Positions 47,975 to 59,815 of a DNA stretch of 64,000 bases are shown here, in pieces. The stretch comes from Ligilactobacillus sp. WC1T17 (GTDB lineage Bacteria; Bacillota; Bacilli; Lactobacillales; Lactobacillaceae). The translations under genes were made by a program, and so were the position numbers. The notes beneath the pieces were generated by a model. That model searched no databases. It was not told the origin of the DNA and worked only from the letters and a program-made list of their open reading frames with translations. The DNA is taken from NCBI GenBank assembly GCA_900110005.1, contig FOCC01000003.1:116535-180534 (forward strand). The letters run 5' to 3'. Position 1 is the first letter of the stretch. Every line of letters begins with the position of its first letter.

Positions 47975-49281
47975 TGCAAAATAAGAATCGTAAAATTCAG
48001 GCGCAAAATGCTTTTTTAGCCTTAATAACGTTGACGTTTGTGGCTGTCTTATTTCACGCTGCTCTTTTTTTATTTATCAGCAAATATATCCTGCAAACCC
48101 AAAATAGTCTGGCTTTTTTGCAAGCTATCAGTCATATTCCTTGTAACCCAGTCTTAACTTTTTGGAGTGCGATTTTTTTATTTATCTTCTTGATTTTTAT
48201 CATTTACTATCGCCAGCAAATCCATGATCAAAAAAAGGCTGATATCATTTTGATGGGTGAACTTTTGGTTATTATAGCTATTTTTCTGGTCCTTAAAGCA
48301 TCTTACAGCGGCATTATCTTCTTAGTCTTTGCTGATATTTTCTTTTCAACCCAAAATTTTTATGCTATTAAAAGCAAACGTTATTGGTTTTTCTTTTTAA
48401 CTGTAGCTTTTATCTGCTTTATGTGTTCAAATTATGATTTTTTAACTCTGCTAATTAACCTTCCATCCATTGATACTTATATTGCTTTTTTACCGCTTAA
48501 AATTAGAGCTATCGTACTTTTTTGGCGTTACTTTATCTATGCACTAAACGTTGTACTATTCATTTTATCCTTGTTTACTTATGTAGTCTACGTCACTAAT
48601 GAACAACGTAATATCGAAGAAGAACTGCGCATGGCGGCCAAAACCAATGATAATTTGAATAGTTATATTGAAATTGCACAAGCCAATGCCGAAAAAAAAG
48701 AACGCATTCGCATCTCCCGCGAAATTCACGATACACTTGGTCATGCTTTAACTGGTATTTCCGCTGGACTTGACGCGGTTAATGTCTTAATTGACATTGA
48801 TAAAGACAGCGCCAAAAAGCAGCTTCAAAATCTCTCCGTTGTTGTCAGAGAAGGCATTGTTGATGTTAGAAATTCACTTAACAAGATGCGTCCCGGTACT
48901 TTGGACCATAATTCTTTAAAAGATTCATTAAAGCAAATGCTAGAACGTTACACCAGTGTATCGCATCTTCAAGTTAATTTTACTTATAACTGGCAAGATG
49001 CTGATTTAGAAAAAACCACTGAAAATGTTATTTTCCGTCTTGTTGAAGAATCAGTGACCAACTCCGTCCGTCATGGTCATGCTAATCAAATTGATATTAT
49101 ATTTAACCAAGATGACAACTTCTACTACATTGATATTCAAGATGATGGTCAAGGCTGCAATTCAATCAAGGCCGGCTATGGACTAACCCAAATGCAAGAA
49201 AGACTCGCTATTATCGGCGGGTGTGTCACGTATGAGGGTCAAGATGGTTTTTTAACTAAGGTTAAATTTATTAAGAAATGA
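47974..49281 (+). CDS. sensor histidine kinase (HisKA_3, LiaS/DegS type)
   Basis: This 435-residue kinase has six or so membrane helices in residues 10-210 without a recognisable extracellular sensor domain. A short coiled coil leads to the HisKA_3 box RISREIHDTLGHALTGISAG (phospho-acceptor His about 252). The ATPase domain has an N-box (RLVEESVTNSVRHGHA) and G-box (DDGQGC, GYGLTQMQERLA). I chose the ATG at 47974 (TAATG overlap, GGGG upstream) over the GTG at 47965. It probably senses sugar through the anchored binding protein. Confidence 0.9.
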   Translation: MQNKNRKIQAQNAFLALITLTFVAVLFHAALFLFISKYILQTQNSLAFLQAISHIPCNPVLTFWSAIFLFIFLIFIIYYRQQIHDQKKADIILMGELLVIIAIFLVLKASYSGIIFLVFADIFFSTQNFYAIKSKRYWFFFLTVAFICFMCSNYDFLTLLINLPSIDTYIAFLPLKIRAIVLFWRYFIYALNVVLFILSLFTYVVYVTNEQRNIEEELRMAAKTNDNLNSYIEIAQANAEKKERIRISREIHDTLGHALTGISAGLDAVNVLIDIDKDSAKKQLQNLSVVVREGIVDVRNSLNKMRPGTLDHNSLKDSLKQMLERYTSVSHLQVNFTYNWQDADLEKTTENVIFRLVEESVTNSVRHGHANQIDIIFNQDDNFYYIDIQDDGQGCNSIKAGYGLTQMQERLAIIGGCVTYEGQDGFLTKVKFIKK

Positions 49282-49290
49282 GGTTATTGT

Positions 49291-49971
49291 ATGATAAAAG
49301 TTCTGATTGCCGATGATCAACAACTTATCCGTGAATCACTTAAAATTGTTTTAAACGCTACTGACGACATTAAAGTTACTGATATTTGCGCCGATGGTTT
49401 TGAAGTCTTAAAATCTATTGCCAAAAACCAACCCGATGTTATTTTGATGGATATCAGAATGCCTAAAATGGATGGAACACTTTGTACAAAAGAAGTCAAA
49501 GCCAAATACCCCAATATTAAAGTTATTATCCTAACCACATTCGACGACGATGATTTTATTTTTAGTGCTTTGAAGTATGGTGCTTCCGGCTATATCTTGA
49601 AGGGAGTTTCAACCAAAGAATTACAAAAAGCCATAAAAACCGTCAATCAAGGCGGCTCGATGATCAATCCCAATATTGCCACCAAAGTTGTTAGCTTATT
49701 TTCTAAAATGGCCCAAGGAAATTTTGCTATCCATGTTGATGAAAAAGGCTCCAATGAAATTACTAACGCTGAGTGGCGTGTCATCCAACAAGTGGGGAAT
49801 GGTTTATCCAACAAAGAAATCGCTAATAAATTATACTTATCCGAAGGAACTGTCAGAAATCACTTATCCCATATTTTAGCCAAACTTAACTTGCGTGATC
49901 GCACCCAACTTGCTATTTGGGCCGTACAAACCGGCGCTACTTTGAAAGATTTTGGTGAAAACAATGCTTAA
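49291..49971 (+). CDS. NarL/LuxR-type response regulator
   Basis: This 226-residue protein has a receiver domain (VLIADDQQLIRESLK, phospho-acceptor Asp54 in DVILMDIRMPKMDG, and conserved Thr/Lys in ILTTFDDDDF and YILKGVS). A LuxR helix-turn-helix (about 158-212, with LSNKEIANKLYLSEGTVRNH) forms the C-terminus. It is the cognate regulator of the kinase 9 bp upstream. Targets are not visible; the own cluster or the nearby PTS/lac genes are candidates. Confidence 0.93.
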   Translation: MIKVLIADDQQLIRESLKIVLNATDDIKVTDICADGFEVLKSIAKNQPDVILMDIRMPKMDGTLCTKEVKAKYPNIKVIILTTFDDDDFIFSALKYGASGYILKGVSTKELQKAIKTVNQGGSMINPNIATKVVSLFSKMAQGNFAIHVDEKGSNEITNAEWRVIQQVGNGLSNKEIANKLYLSEGTVRNHLSHILAKLNLRDRTQLAIWAVQTGATLKDFGENNA

Positions 49972-51265
49972 AATAGGAAAATATTTACTAGTTGTCTTAT
50001 TTATTCTTAGTCTAATGCTTTTAGGCTGGAATTATTATAATCAGCAAGACAAAACTTTAACCATTGGTATTTATACTGATAGCAGTTGGGGAGTTCCCAA
50101 TAGCAATGAATATAAATTTATCGATTATGTTACCCGAAAATTTGAAAAACAAAACCCTCATGTCAAAGTCAGATATGAAACAGGTATTAGTAAAGATGAT
50201 TATATGGATTGGCTGGCCGAAAAAATTCTTAAAAATAAAACACCTGATGTTTTTATCGTACCAGCTAACCGTTTCAGCTTACTATCGTCAACCGGCGCTT
50301 TAGCCAACCTGACTTACTTTACCAAATTAGACCACACACCATTTTCCAAACTATACTATCCAGCCAATTACAGTGCTGGCAAATATAAAGGTGCCCAATA
50401 TGCCCTGCCTTTTGAAAGTAATCCGACTTTGATGTGTGTTAATACGGATTTATTGAAAAGAAATGGTCTTAAAGTCCCTAATTCCAATTGGACCATCACG
50501 CATTTTTATGAGCTTTGCCGTAAAATGAACCAAGACACCAATCACGATGGAACAATCGATCAATTTGGTTTTGCCGATTATGACTGGCAAGATGCCATTA
50601 TGGCATATGGCACAGACCTTTTTAATCCTAGCGGAACTGAAAGCTATTTCAACACCTCTAAAGTACGCAATGCACTTTTTATGATGTCAAAACTTTATAA
50701 CCTACAAAATAGCTATAATGTTACTTCCGATGATTTTGATAAGGGAAAAGTCGCCTTTTTGCCGATGACATTAGCCCAATATCGCACCTATGAATCCTAC
50801 CCTTATCATATCGCCCGCTATTCCTCTTTTTTGTGGACTTGTATCCGTATGCCCGCAATCAATAAAAATATTGCTTCAACCAGTGTTGAAACGACACTCT
50901 TTGGAATGGCTGCCCATACTAAACATCCTATCTTAGCTTGGAAATTGCTCAAGATGCTGTGTGCGAATCAAAAAGTTCAACAAAAACTCTTTGAAACTTC
51001 CCAAGGGGCTTCAGTTATGAAAAGCGTCATGCAAAGCAATCAGGTTCAAAAAATTCTCAAAGCAGAAAACGTGGGTGATGATGCTTTAACTGAAAATAAA
51101 TTTAATAACATTATGTATCGCGCTAAAAATATTCCTGAATTTAAAAACTACAATAATGTTATTCATAAAGCCGATTACTTAATTGAAGAAGCCATTGAAA
51201 AAAATACCATTGGTACGGAACTATCCAATATACAAATACAAATTCAAAATGACTTAAATAACTAA
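49964..51265 (+). CDS. extracellular sugar-binding protein (family 1)
   Basis: This 433-residue protein has an N-terminal hydrophobic anchor or signal (residues 3-22, no lipobox cysteine) and a type II binding-protein fold. Landmarks are LTIGIYTDSSWG, FEKQNPHVKVRYETGISKDDY, PDVFIVPANRF, YALPFESNPTLMCVN and late AHTKHPILAWKLLKML. It is the fourth gene of the sugar-sensing cluster and starts inside the response-regulator gene (8-bp overlap). No ABC permease genes are nearby, which makes a sensory rather than transport role plausible. Confidence 0.85.
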   Translation: MLKIGKYLLVVLFILSLMLLGWNYYNQQDKTLTIGIYTDSSWGVPNSNEYKFIDYVTRKFEKQNPHVKVRYETGISKDDYMDWLAEKILKNKTPDVFIVPANRFSLLSSTGALANLTYFTKLDHTPFSKLYYPANYSAGKYKGAQYALPFESNPTLMCVNTDLLKRNGLKVPNSNWTITHFYELCRKMNQDTNHDGTIDQFGFADYDWQDAIMAYGTDLFNPSGTESYFNTSKVRNALFMMSKLYNLQNSYNVTSDDFDKGKVAFLPMTLAQYRTYESYPYHIARYSSFLWTCIRMPAINKNIASTSVETTLFGMAAHTKHPILAWKLLKMLCANQKVQQKLFETSQGASVMKSVMQSNQVQKILKAENVGDDALTENKFNNIMYRAKNIPEFKNYNNVIHKADYLIEEAIEKNTIGTELSNIQIQIQNDLNN

Positions 51266-51267
51266 CA

Positions 51268-51297
51268 GATAAAAGCTCCTTTACAGGAGCTTTTATT
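51268..51297 (+). terminator. terminator of the sugar-sensing cluster
   Basis: AAAAGCTCCT pairs with AGGAGCTTTT across TTAC, then a T-rich tract. Confidence 0.88.
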
Positions 51298-51307
51298 CAT
51301 CAAATAT

Positions 51308-51337
51308 AAAAAACACATCCCAATTGAGATGTGTTTT
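51308..51337 (-). terminator. terminator of the mannose-family PTS operon
   Basis: AAAACACATC pairs with GATGTGTTTT; a T run follows on the minus strand. Confidence 0.88.
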
Positions 51338-51342
51338 AAATG

Positions 51343-51636
51343 CTATTTTTGCAAAGCTTTCAATTTGCTATCTAAATCATCAATCACACGTTGTACATTG
51401 ATGCGTCCCCGGTAGATACCATAACTGAACAAAAGCACGCCCAAAAAACCAAGCATGGTCAAAAAAATGCCTAAGCCAAAAATAATAGTATTTGACCTGT
51501 GAAAAAAATAAATCAAGACAATACCGATGCCGGTTAAAATCATAAAAAGATTGTACCAATGCTTCAAATTAGCCAGCATATGCTTTTGATATTCAACTTC
51601 ATGCTGATAGCCTGCAACCATTTCTTCTTTTGTCAT
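51343..51636 (-). CDS. small two-helix membrane protein of the PTS operon
   Basis: I do not recognise a family. The 97 residues comprise an amphipathic N-terminal helix with HEVEYQKHMLANLKHWYN, two membrane helices (about 28-46 and 50-70) and a C-terminal coiled helix (INVQRVIDDLDSKLKALQ). Its start codon overlaps the IID stop by 1 bp, so it is translated with the PTS genes. It may assemble with the IIC-IID membrane complex; this is a guess from context. Confidence 0.7.
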   Translation of the reverse strand: MTKEEMVAGYQHEVEYQKHMLANLKHWYNLFMILTGIGIVLIYFFHRSNTIIFGLGIFLTMLGFLGVLLFSYGIYRGRINVQRVIDDLDSKLKALQK

Positions 51637-52481
51637 TAGTAGGAAAGACCTGGGTTAAAGAAGCCGCAAAGGACACCGATAAAGGAAATAACTACCAAAA
51701 TAATCATTGTCCAAATAGCAGAAACGTGCTTCTTTGACATTAACCACCAGCAAAACAAGGTTACAACCACAGTCAACAACCCAGGGAAGATGCTGTCTAA
51801 TTGCTTTTGCAAGTCTAAGAATGCTTTGCCATTAGAATTGTATAATTTTAAAGAAGTCTGTACATTAACCCATGAAGCTAACACACCACCAACAACCATT
51901 CCGCCAACAATACCTACGGCACGGCGAACAGCAGCACCTTGCTTACCGACTAAGAAGCTAACAGCTTTATCACCTAATTCGTAGCCCCGGAAGAACAAGA
52001 ATTTTTGTCCAAAGTATGCCAGTAATGTCCAAACGATAATGTAAAAAATTGCCCCTACAGGTGAACCGTTTTGTGACATACCAAGGGAAATACCTAACAA
52101 AATAGGAATCAAAGTCCCATCAATCAAAGAGTCCCCAATACCAGCAACAGGCCCCATCAACCCGGCACGCATATCATTGATGGTTTCACCATCAATCCCC
52201 TTGCCATTAGCACGTGCTTCTTCCATACTTGTTGTAATCCCGATAATCACAGAACCAAGCATTGGATTAGTGTTGAAAAAAGCTGTATAAGCTTTAATAG
52301 CGTTTTCTTGATCTTTGTGCTCAGGATATAATTTTTTCAAAACAGGCAGCATGGAACAAAGGTAACCGAAAGTCTGCATGTGTTCTTGTGAAAAGCAGGT
52401 TAAAGCGCCCCAGAACCATAAATGAAAAGACTTACTCAACGTCTTCTTATCTAATTTTTTTGGTGTTTGTGTATTATCCAT
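51636..52481 (-). CDS. PTS mannose-family IID component
   Basis: This 281-residue membrane subunit of a mannose/N-acetylgalactosamine-type phosphotransferase system carries LWFWGALTCFSQEHMQTFGYLCSML at the N-terminus (IID signature region around residues 26-50). MEEARANGKGIDGETINDMRAGLMGPVAGIGDSLIDGTLIPIL contains the conserved GPVAGIGDSL. It shares one base with the IIC gene. The substrate cannot be assigned; the AgaD branch is a possibility. Confidence 0.93.
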   Translation of the reverse strand: MDNTQTPKKLDKKTLSKSFHLWFWGALTCFSQEHMQTFGYLCSMLPVLKKLYPEHKDQENAIKAYTAFFNTNPMLGSVIIGITTSMEEARANGKGIDGETINDMRAGLMGPVAGIGDSLIDGTLIPILLGISLGMSQNGSPVGAIFYIIVWTLLAYFGQKFLFFRGYELGDKAVSFLVGKQGAAVRRAVGIVGGMVVGGVLASWVNVQTSLKLYNSNGKAFLDLQKQLDSIFPGLLTVVVTLFCWWLMSKKHVSAIWTMIILVVISFIGVLCGFFNPGLSY

Positions 52482-53332
52482 TAGATATCCTCCTCTTCAT
52501 CATCATCAAAGTCATCTTCTCCGCTAGCTGCAACGGTCTTTGTCCCTTTAGACATTTCGATTTCATACATCACAATTGCAAACAAAAGTGAAACAACTGT
52601 AACCGACACAAGGTTCAAACTTAAGGATGCGCATAAAGTAAAACCAACTAAGAATGGGATAAAATCAGCTGTCTTGTTGACAATCTGGCGCAGCAAAATC
52701 GCAATTCCGACACATGGAAGCATCCCACCAACAGTAAACAAGGTCTTCATTGGAATACCATTCATTGGCAAAGCATTACGCAAAGCTGTTACGGCTGTAG
52801 AACCAAAGTATGTGAACAACATTGTTGGCAAAAATGAAAATAAAATATGTGAAATCCATGGCCAACCGAAGTTTACTCCATATAATTTATCGAGTTTACC
52901 GTTTTCCACGTCTTTCCAACCAAATGATTGCCAGACCAAATTTAATGTTGCTACAGCATAATACATAACTGTCCCAACGGTACCAACCAAAGTACCAACC
53001 GATTTTGCCAAGTTAGCAGCTGATGTTCCTAATGGCGCTAAGCCTTGTGAGGTAATTGCAACCATAGCTAAAGGAATCCCAATATAAGAAATAGCCCGCA
53101 CATCAGCAGAAACCGTCCCACCAGGTGTAACTAAAGCAATGTAAACCAATTGCATCGCAACCCCGCAAGCGATACCTAACTTAAGGTCACCTAAAACAAG
53201 TCCACAAACAAGTCCCCCAACTAAGGGACGACCAATTGTATAATTACCAACTGCTTGACCGGCCATACATGAATTAGAGCATAAGCATGCAAAAAGGCCT
53301 AAAATAGCAGCTTGAAAAAGGTTAATTGTCAT
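52481..53332 (-). CDS. PTS mannose-family IIC component
   Basis: This 283-residue integral membrane channel subunit has about seven helices, with the IIC-characteristic NYTIGRPLVGGLVCGLVLGD (about 31-50) and TPGGTVSADVRAISYIGIPLA (about 79). A strongly acidic C-terminal tail (GEDDFDDDEEEDI) follows the last helix. It forms the sugar pathway with IID. Confidence 0.93.
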   Translation of the reverse strand: MTINLFQAAILGLFACLCSNSCMAGQAVGNYTIGRPLVGGLVCGLVLGDLKLGIACGVAMQLVYIALVTPGGTVSADVRAISYIGIPLAMVAITSQGLAPLGTSAANLAKSVGTLVGTVGTVMYYAVATLNLVWQSFGWKDVENGKLDKLYGVNFGWPWISHILFSFLPTMLFTYFGSTAVTALRNALPMNGIPMKTLFTVGGMLPCVGIAILLRQIVNKTADFIPFLVGFTLCASLSLNLVSVTVVSLLFAIVMYEIEMSKGTKTVAASGEDDFDDDEEEDI

Positions 53333-53357
53333 AATTTCCGCTCCTTTTCCTTATAAT

Positions 53358-53855
53358 TTAATAACCAAACTTAGCTTTGAATTTTGACCATTCACCAATA
53401 CGTTGATCTGGCAGTAAAGCAAAATCAACGGTATAACCTGCTTTATCCATGGCTTCAAAAGCAGCTGCTTCCTCTTTAGTAAATGATTGGTTATCGCCGA
53501 GTTTAATCGCACCCTCACGATCATTACCAGGTCCGACAATCACTGTTTTCACATCGCTTGGCTTAAATCCCCAGTCAACTAAGATAGTCTTCATATCCAA
53601 TGGATTTTTTGTAATCAAGAAATACCGTGTGTCAGACTTTAAAACTTTATCTTGAACATCTTTAAAATGATCCATAGTCCAAACAAAAGTCTTTTTACCT
53701 TCAGCAGCTGCCTTATAAGCTTCCTTTAATACCTTGTTTTTAGCAGCTTTATCGTTAACAGCGATAATACCGTCACAAGGGCGTTCCTTGCCCCAACGTG
53801 TTGTAATTAAACCATGAATCATGCGGTCATCAATTCTTACTAATGATACTGTCAT
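53358..53855 (-). CDS. PTS mannose-family IIB component
   Basis: This cytoplasmic phosphoryl-transfer subunit of 165 residues opens with LVRIDDRMIHGLITTRWG. His14 (in RMIHG) is the phosphorylated histidine of mannose-type IIB proteins. The C-terminus has GYTVDFALLPDQRIGEW. It lies 25 bp before IIC, with AAGGAAAAGGAG before the IIC start. Confidence 0.93.
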   Translation of the reverse strand: MTVSLVRIDDRMIHGLITTRWGKERPCDGIIAVNDKAAKNKVLKEAYKAAAEGKKTFVWTMDHFKDVQDKVLKSDTRYFLITKNPLDMKTILVDWGFKPSDVKTVIVGPGNDREGAIKLGDNQSFTKEEAAAFEAMDKAGYTVDFALLPDQRIGEWSKFKAKFGY

Positions 53856-53872
53856 GTTAAAAACCCCTTCAC

Positions 53873-54307
53873 TTAAATTTCATCATCGTCTTCATCTTCA
53901 GTTTCTGCAGCTGAAAATTGTTGTACAGCAGCTTTAGCTTCAGGCAAAACAGCTTGAACTAGTGCATCTTTTTCGAGTGAATCTTTCATCACGGCTGTTG
54001 TAATTGCCATTGGAAGATTCATCCCCCCAAGAATAATTGCATCATCGAGCTTGCCCATTTCATCAAGTACACTGCACAAAGTTGTCAGCGGACTGCCACC
54101 GACAATATCCGCTAAAACAACAACGGAATCTTCCGGCTTTAAAAATTTTAAAGCTTCACGAACATCGTCACTGAAGCGGGCGACTGTCTCATCATTTTTA
54201 AGGCCTACAGCAATAACTTGCTCTATCTTATCGCCGGCAAACATAGCTAATGATGTTTTAAGACCAGCCGCAAAGCCGCCGTGACTAACTAAAATCAAAT
54301 ATTTCAT
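53873..54307 (-). CDS. PTS mannose-family IIA component
   Basis: This 144-residue IIA protein has the phosphorylation site LVSHGGFAAGL (His9 from the chosen start) and the mannose-family segment VVLADIVGGSPLTTL (about 69). Acidic residues form the end (AETEDEDDDEI). The ATG at 54307 follows AAAGGAGGTGA at ideal spacing; the frame extends to 54373 but across the cre site and promoter. It is the first gene of the IIA-IIB-IIC-IID-small protein operon. Confidence 0.93.
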   Translation of the reverse strand: MKYLILVSHGGFAAGLKTSLAMFAGDKIEQVIAVGLKNDETVARFSDDVREALKFLKPEDSVVVLADIVGGSPLTTLCSVLDEMGKLDDAIILGGMNLPMAITTAVMKDSLEKDALVQAVLPEAKAAVQQFSAAETEDEDDDEI

Positions 54308-54338
54308 CTGCTCACCTCCTTTCATAATTACGTCTTTA

Positions 54339-54353
54339 TTGTAATCGTTTTCT
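54339..54353 (+). promoter_or_regulatory. cre site (CcpA operator) of the PTS operon
   Basis: TTGTAATCGTTTTCT matches the cre consensus WTGNAANCGNWNNCW at every defined position. It lies 32 bp before the IIA start, downstream of or overlapping the promoter, a position expected to give repression. Confidence 0.85.
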
Positions 54354-54365
54354 GTTTTGACAAAA

Positions 54366-54381
54366 AGTGACATTTATCACA
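54366..54381. promoter_or_regulatory. inverted repeat upstream of the PTS cre
   Basis: GTGA-N6-TCAC within AGTGACATTTATCACA resembles a Crp/Fnr-type TGTGA-N6-TCACA half-site pair. The binding protein is unknown; no such regulator gene is in the window. Confidence 0.4.
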
Positions 54382-54431
54382 TCTTAATTTAGACAAATGT
54401 AAGGATTTAGCAGTTAACTATCACATATAAC

Positions 54432-54462
54432 AAAAAAAACTGATTTCACTTAGGAAATCAGG
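54432..54462 (-). terminator. lacZ terminator
   Basis: CTGATTTC pairs with GAAATCAG; eight T follow on the minus strand. Confidence 0.9.
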
Positions 54463-54472
54463 TTTTAATTTA

Positions 54473-57518
<3,046 letters not shown>

Positions 57519-57576
57519 TATCTATTTAAAATTTTACTTTATTTTGCCTAAATTTACAATATATTTTAGTAAAAAA

Positions 57577-57606
57577 CAAAAAAACGCCCTCTTAATCAGA
57601 GAGCGT
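57577..57606 (-). terminator. alpha-galactosidase terminator
   Basis: ACGCTCTC pairs with GAGGGCGT (one G-U) and is followed by a T run on the minus strand, separating lacZ from lacS-aga. Confidence 0.85.
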
Positions 57607-57613
57607 CTCTTAT

Positions 57614-59812
57614 TTAGTTAATTGCTTTGAACAAGTAAGTCTTTGCCATGTAATCTTGGTGAACAACCGGGTCATAGATTCCAAGTTCCATCAATTCATC
57701 ACCGTAGAAGACTTCGCCTGTTTCTTCGTTCTTATACTTCTTTTCAGGGTCCAAACCTTTAAGCTTGGTCTTAGTCAGATATGGTTGAGCAAAGGCCAAA
57801 ACAGCGAAAGTTGCGACAAAAACTTCCTTCTTGTCTTTTGAAACAAAGTTCCAGGCTGCCTGGTTTGATTCAGTTGGTGACTTGAGACGGTAGAAGTCCC
57901 CGTTAACCACCAGGTCGCGCACCTTATTGTAGTCAGCAATTTGGTTTTTAACCATGGCCTTTTCTTCGTCTGTCAGCTTAGTTAGGTCTAATTCATAACC
58001 AAAGACCGCACTCATGGCTGCGGCACCCCGGGTTTCAAATGGTGTCTTCCGACCGGTTTGGTGGTTAGGCACAGCTGAAACGTGGGCTGTCATCATAGAA
58101 GGTGGGTAAGCCAGGCTAGTTCCGTATTGAATAGCCAAGCGGGCTACGGCATCAGTGTTGTCACTGGCCCAGATTTGCGGCATGTAGTAGGCAACCCCAG
58201 CATCAAAGCGGCCACCGCCGCCTGAACAGCCTTCAAACAAGATATCTGGGAATTGGTCAACCAGTCGTCCCATCAAATCATAGTATCCTAAGACATAACG
58301 GTGGTAAACTTCGCCTTGGCGGTCAGCTGGAAGACTTACGGAGTAGATGTCTGACAAGCTGCGGTTCATGTCCCACTTGACGTAGTCGATACCGTTGTTG
58401 GCCAGGATGTCAGCCACCTGCTTGTACATTACATCAACCACTTCTGGACGGGTCAAGTCCAAGATGTATTGGTTTCTTGAAGGACTTGGGGCACGGCCCG
58501 GAACCTGCATCAGGTAGTCAGGGTGTTCTCTATACAAGTCTGAGTCATAGGAAATCATTTCCGGTTCAAACCATAAGCCGAATTTAAGTCCCTTGTCGTG
58601 AACATAATCGGCAAAGTGGCCTAAGCCCTTAGGGAATTTCTTTTCAAAAATCTTCCAATCCCCTAAACTTGAGTTGTCATCGTTGCGGTGGCCAAACCAG
58701 CCATCGTCCAAGACAAACATTTCAATTCCAAGGTTCTTGGCTTCGTCAACGATTGGCTTTAATTTTTTTTCATCAAAGTCAAAGTAGGTAGCTTCCCAGT
58801 TATTGACCAAAATTGGACGTTTTTGGTGCTTAAACTTGGAACGAACCACTCTTTCCCGGATTACTTCGTGGAAGTTTTGACTCATCTTATTCAAACCTTC
58901 GCCAGAGTAAGTCAGCAAGACTTCTGGAGTTTGGAATTCATCTCCAGCTTCAAGCTTCCAAGAGAAGTTGTAGTCATTGATTCCGACAAGGACCCTGGTT
59001 TGAGCTAATTGGTCCGTTTCTAAGGCCATGGAGTGGTTGCCGGAGTATACCAATTCAAATCCGTAGGCATCGCCGGAGTATTCGTCAGTCTTCTTATCAA
59101 CCAAAGCGATAAATGGGTTCATTTGGTGGCTGGAAGACCCGCGGCGGGATTCAAAAGCTTGGCTACCAAATGTCACCGGTGTTCTTTGCATGTGGCGTTC
59201 GTTGGCGTGGGCACCAGGAAGGCAGATGACATCAAAGTCGCGGTCAACAAAGTCTACTTGAGCGGAAGCGACTTTTTCTAAGTAAACCGCTTCTTGTCCG
59301 CCATTTTTCACCAAGACTGAACGGGCAATGATGTCAAAATCTGAAAAGATAGTGTAAAGCAGGGTGTAAATAAGGCCGGACTTCTCATCTTTCAAGTTAA
59401 CGCTTAACGTTTGCGCTTCACTGTCATCTTCTGTATATGATGCGGGCAGGTCCTTTAAAGCCGGCTTTCCGTCCTTGACTTCATAGCTGTCAAACTTAAG
59501 GTTCAAGGCGTTTGAACCGTCTTTTTGTCTGACAATCGTTGCGGGTTCATGATAGTCCATTTCACCAGCTGAGCTGTATTCACGCGGCAAAGTGTCCTTA
59601 GAGTAAGTCCGGTCCAGACTTCCCGGAAGGTTACCGGAAAAGCCGCGGTCAACTCTAGGGTATTTTAATTGTCCGTGATATGCCTTTACAGCTTTGCCGA
59701 AGTATAAATGGCTTAAAGTTTCGCCTTCTTCGACTGAGAAGAGATATGAGATGCTTCCGTTAGTTAAGTGGAAGACTTTTTGGTCATTATCAAACGTAAT
59801 CTTCGCTGTCAT
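57614..59812 (-). CDS. alpha-galactosidase, glycoside hydrolase family 36
   Basis: This cytoplasmic alpha-galactosidase (Aga/MelA/RafA type) acts on raffinose-family sugars and melibiose. The 732-residue protein has an N-terminal beta-supersandwich domain, the barrel starting near residue 330 (ILVNNWEATYFDF, VLDDGWFGHRND), nucleophile Asp481 in YVKWDMNRS and acid/base Asp551 in PQIWASDNTDA. FEGCSGGGGRFDAG is the GH36 substrate-binding signature. It lies 4 bp after lacS in the same transcript. Like lacZ it is richer in G+C than the flanking genes. Confidence 0.95.
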   Translation of the reverse strand: MTAKITFDNDQKVFHLTNGSISYLFSVEEGETLSHLYFGKAVKAYHGQLKYPRVDRGFSGNLPGSLDRTYSKDTLPREYSSAGEMDYHEPATIVRQKDGSNALNLKFDSYEVKDGKPALKDLPASYTEDDSEAQTLSVNLKDEKSGLIYTLLYTIFSDFDIIARSVLVKNGGQEAVYLEKVASAQVDFVDRDFDVICLPGAHANERHMQRTPVTFGSQAFESRRGSSSHQMNPFIALVDKKTDEYSGDAYGFELVYSGNHSMALETDQLAQTRVLVGINDYNFSWKLEAGDEFQTPEVLLTYSGEGLNKMSQNFHEVIRERVVRSKFKHQKRPILVNNWEATYFDFDEKKLKPIVDEAKNLGIEMFVLDDGWFGHRNDDNSSLGDWKIFEKKFPKGLGHFADYVHDKGLKFGLWFEPEMISYDSDLYREHPDYLMQVPGRAPSPSRNQYILDLTRPEVVDVMYKQVADILANNGIDYVKWDMNRSLSDIYSVSLPADRQGEVYHRYVLGYYDLMGRLVDQFPDILFEGCSGGGGRFDAGVAYYMPQIWASDNTDAVARLAIQYGTSLAYPPSMMTAHVSAVPNHQTGRKTPFETRGAAAMSAVFGYELDLTKLTDEEKAMVKNQIADYNKVRDLVVNGDFYRLKSPTESNQAAWNFVSKDKKEVFVATFAVLAFAQPYLTKTKLKGLDPEKKYKNEETGEVFYGDELMELGIYDPVVHQDYMAKTYLFKAIN

Positions 59813-59815
59813 AAA

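Noticed and set aside
54308..54373. Longer IIA protein starting at 54373
   Set aside because: The extension crosses the perfect cre site and promoter region, and the ATG at 54307 has an excellent ribosome binding site.
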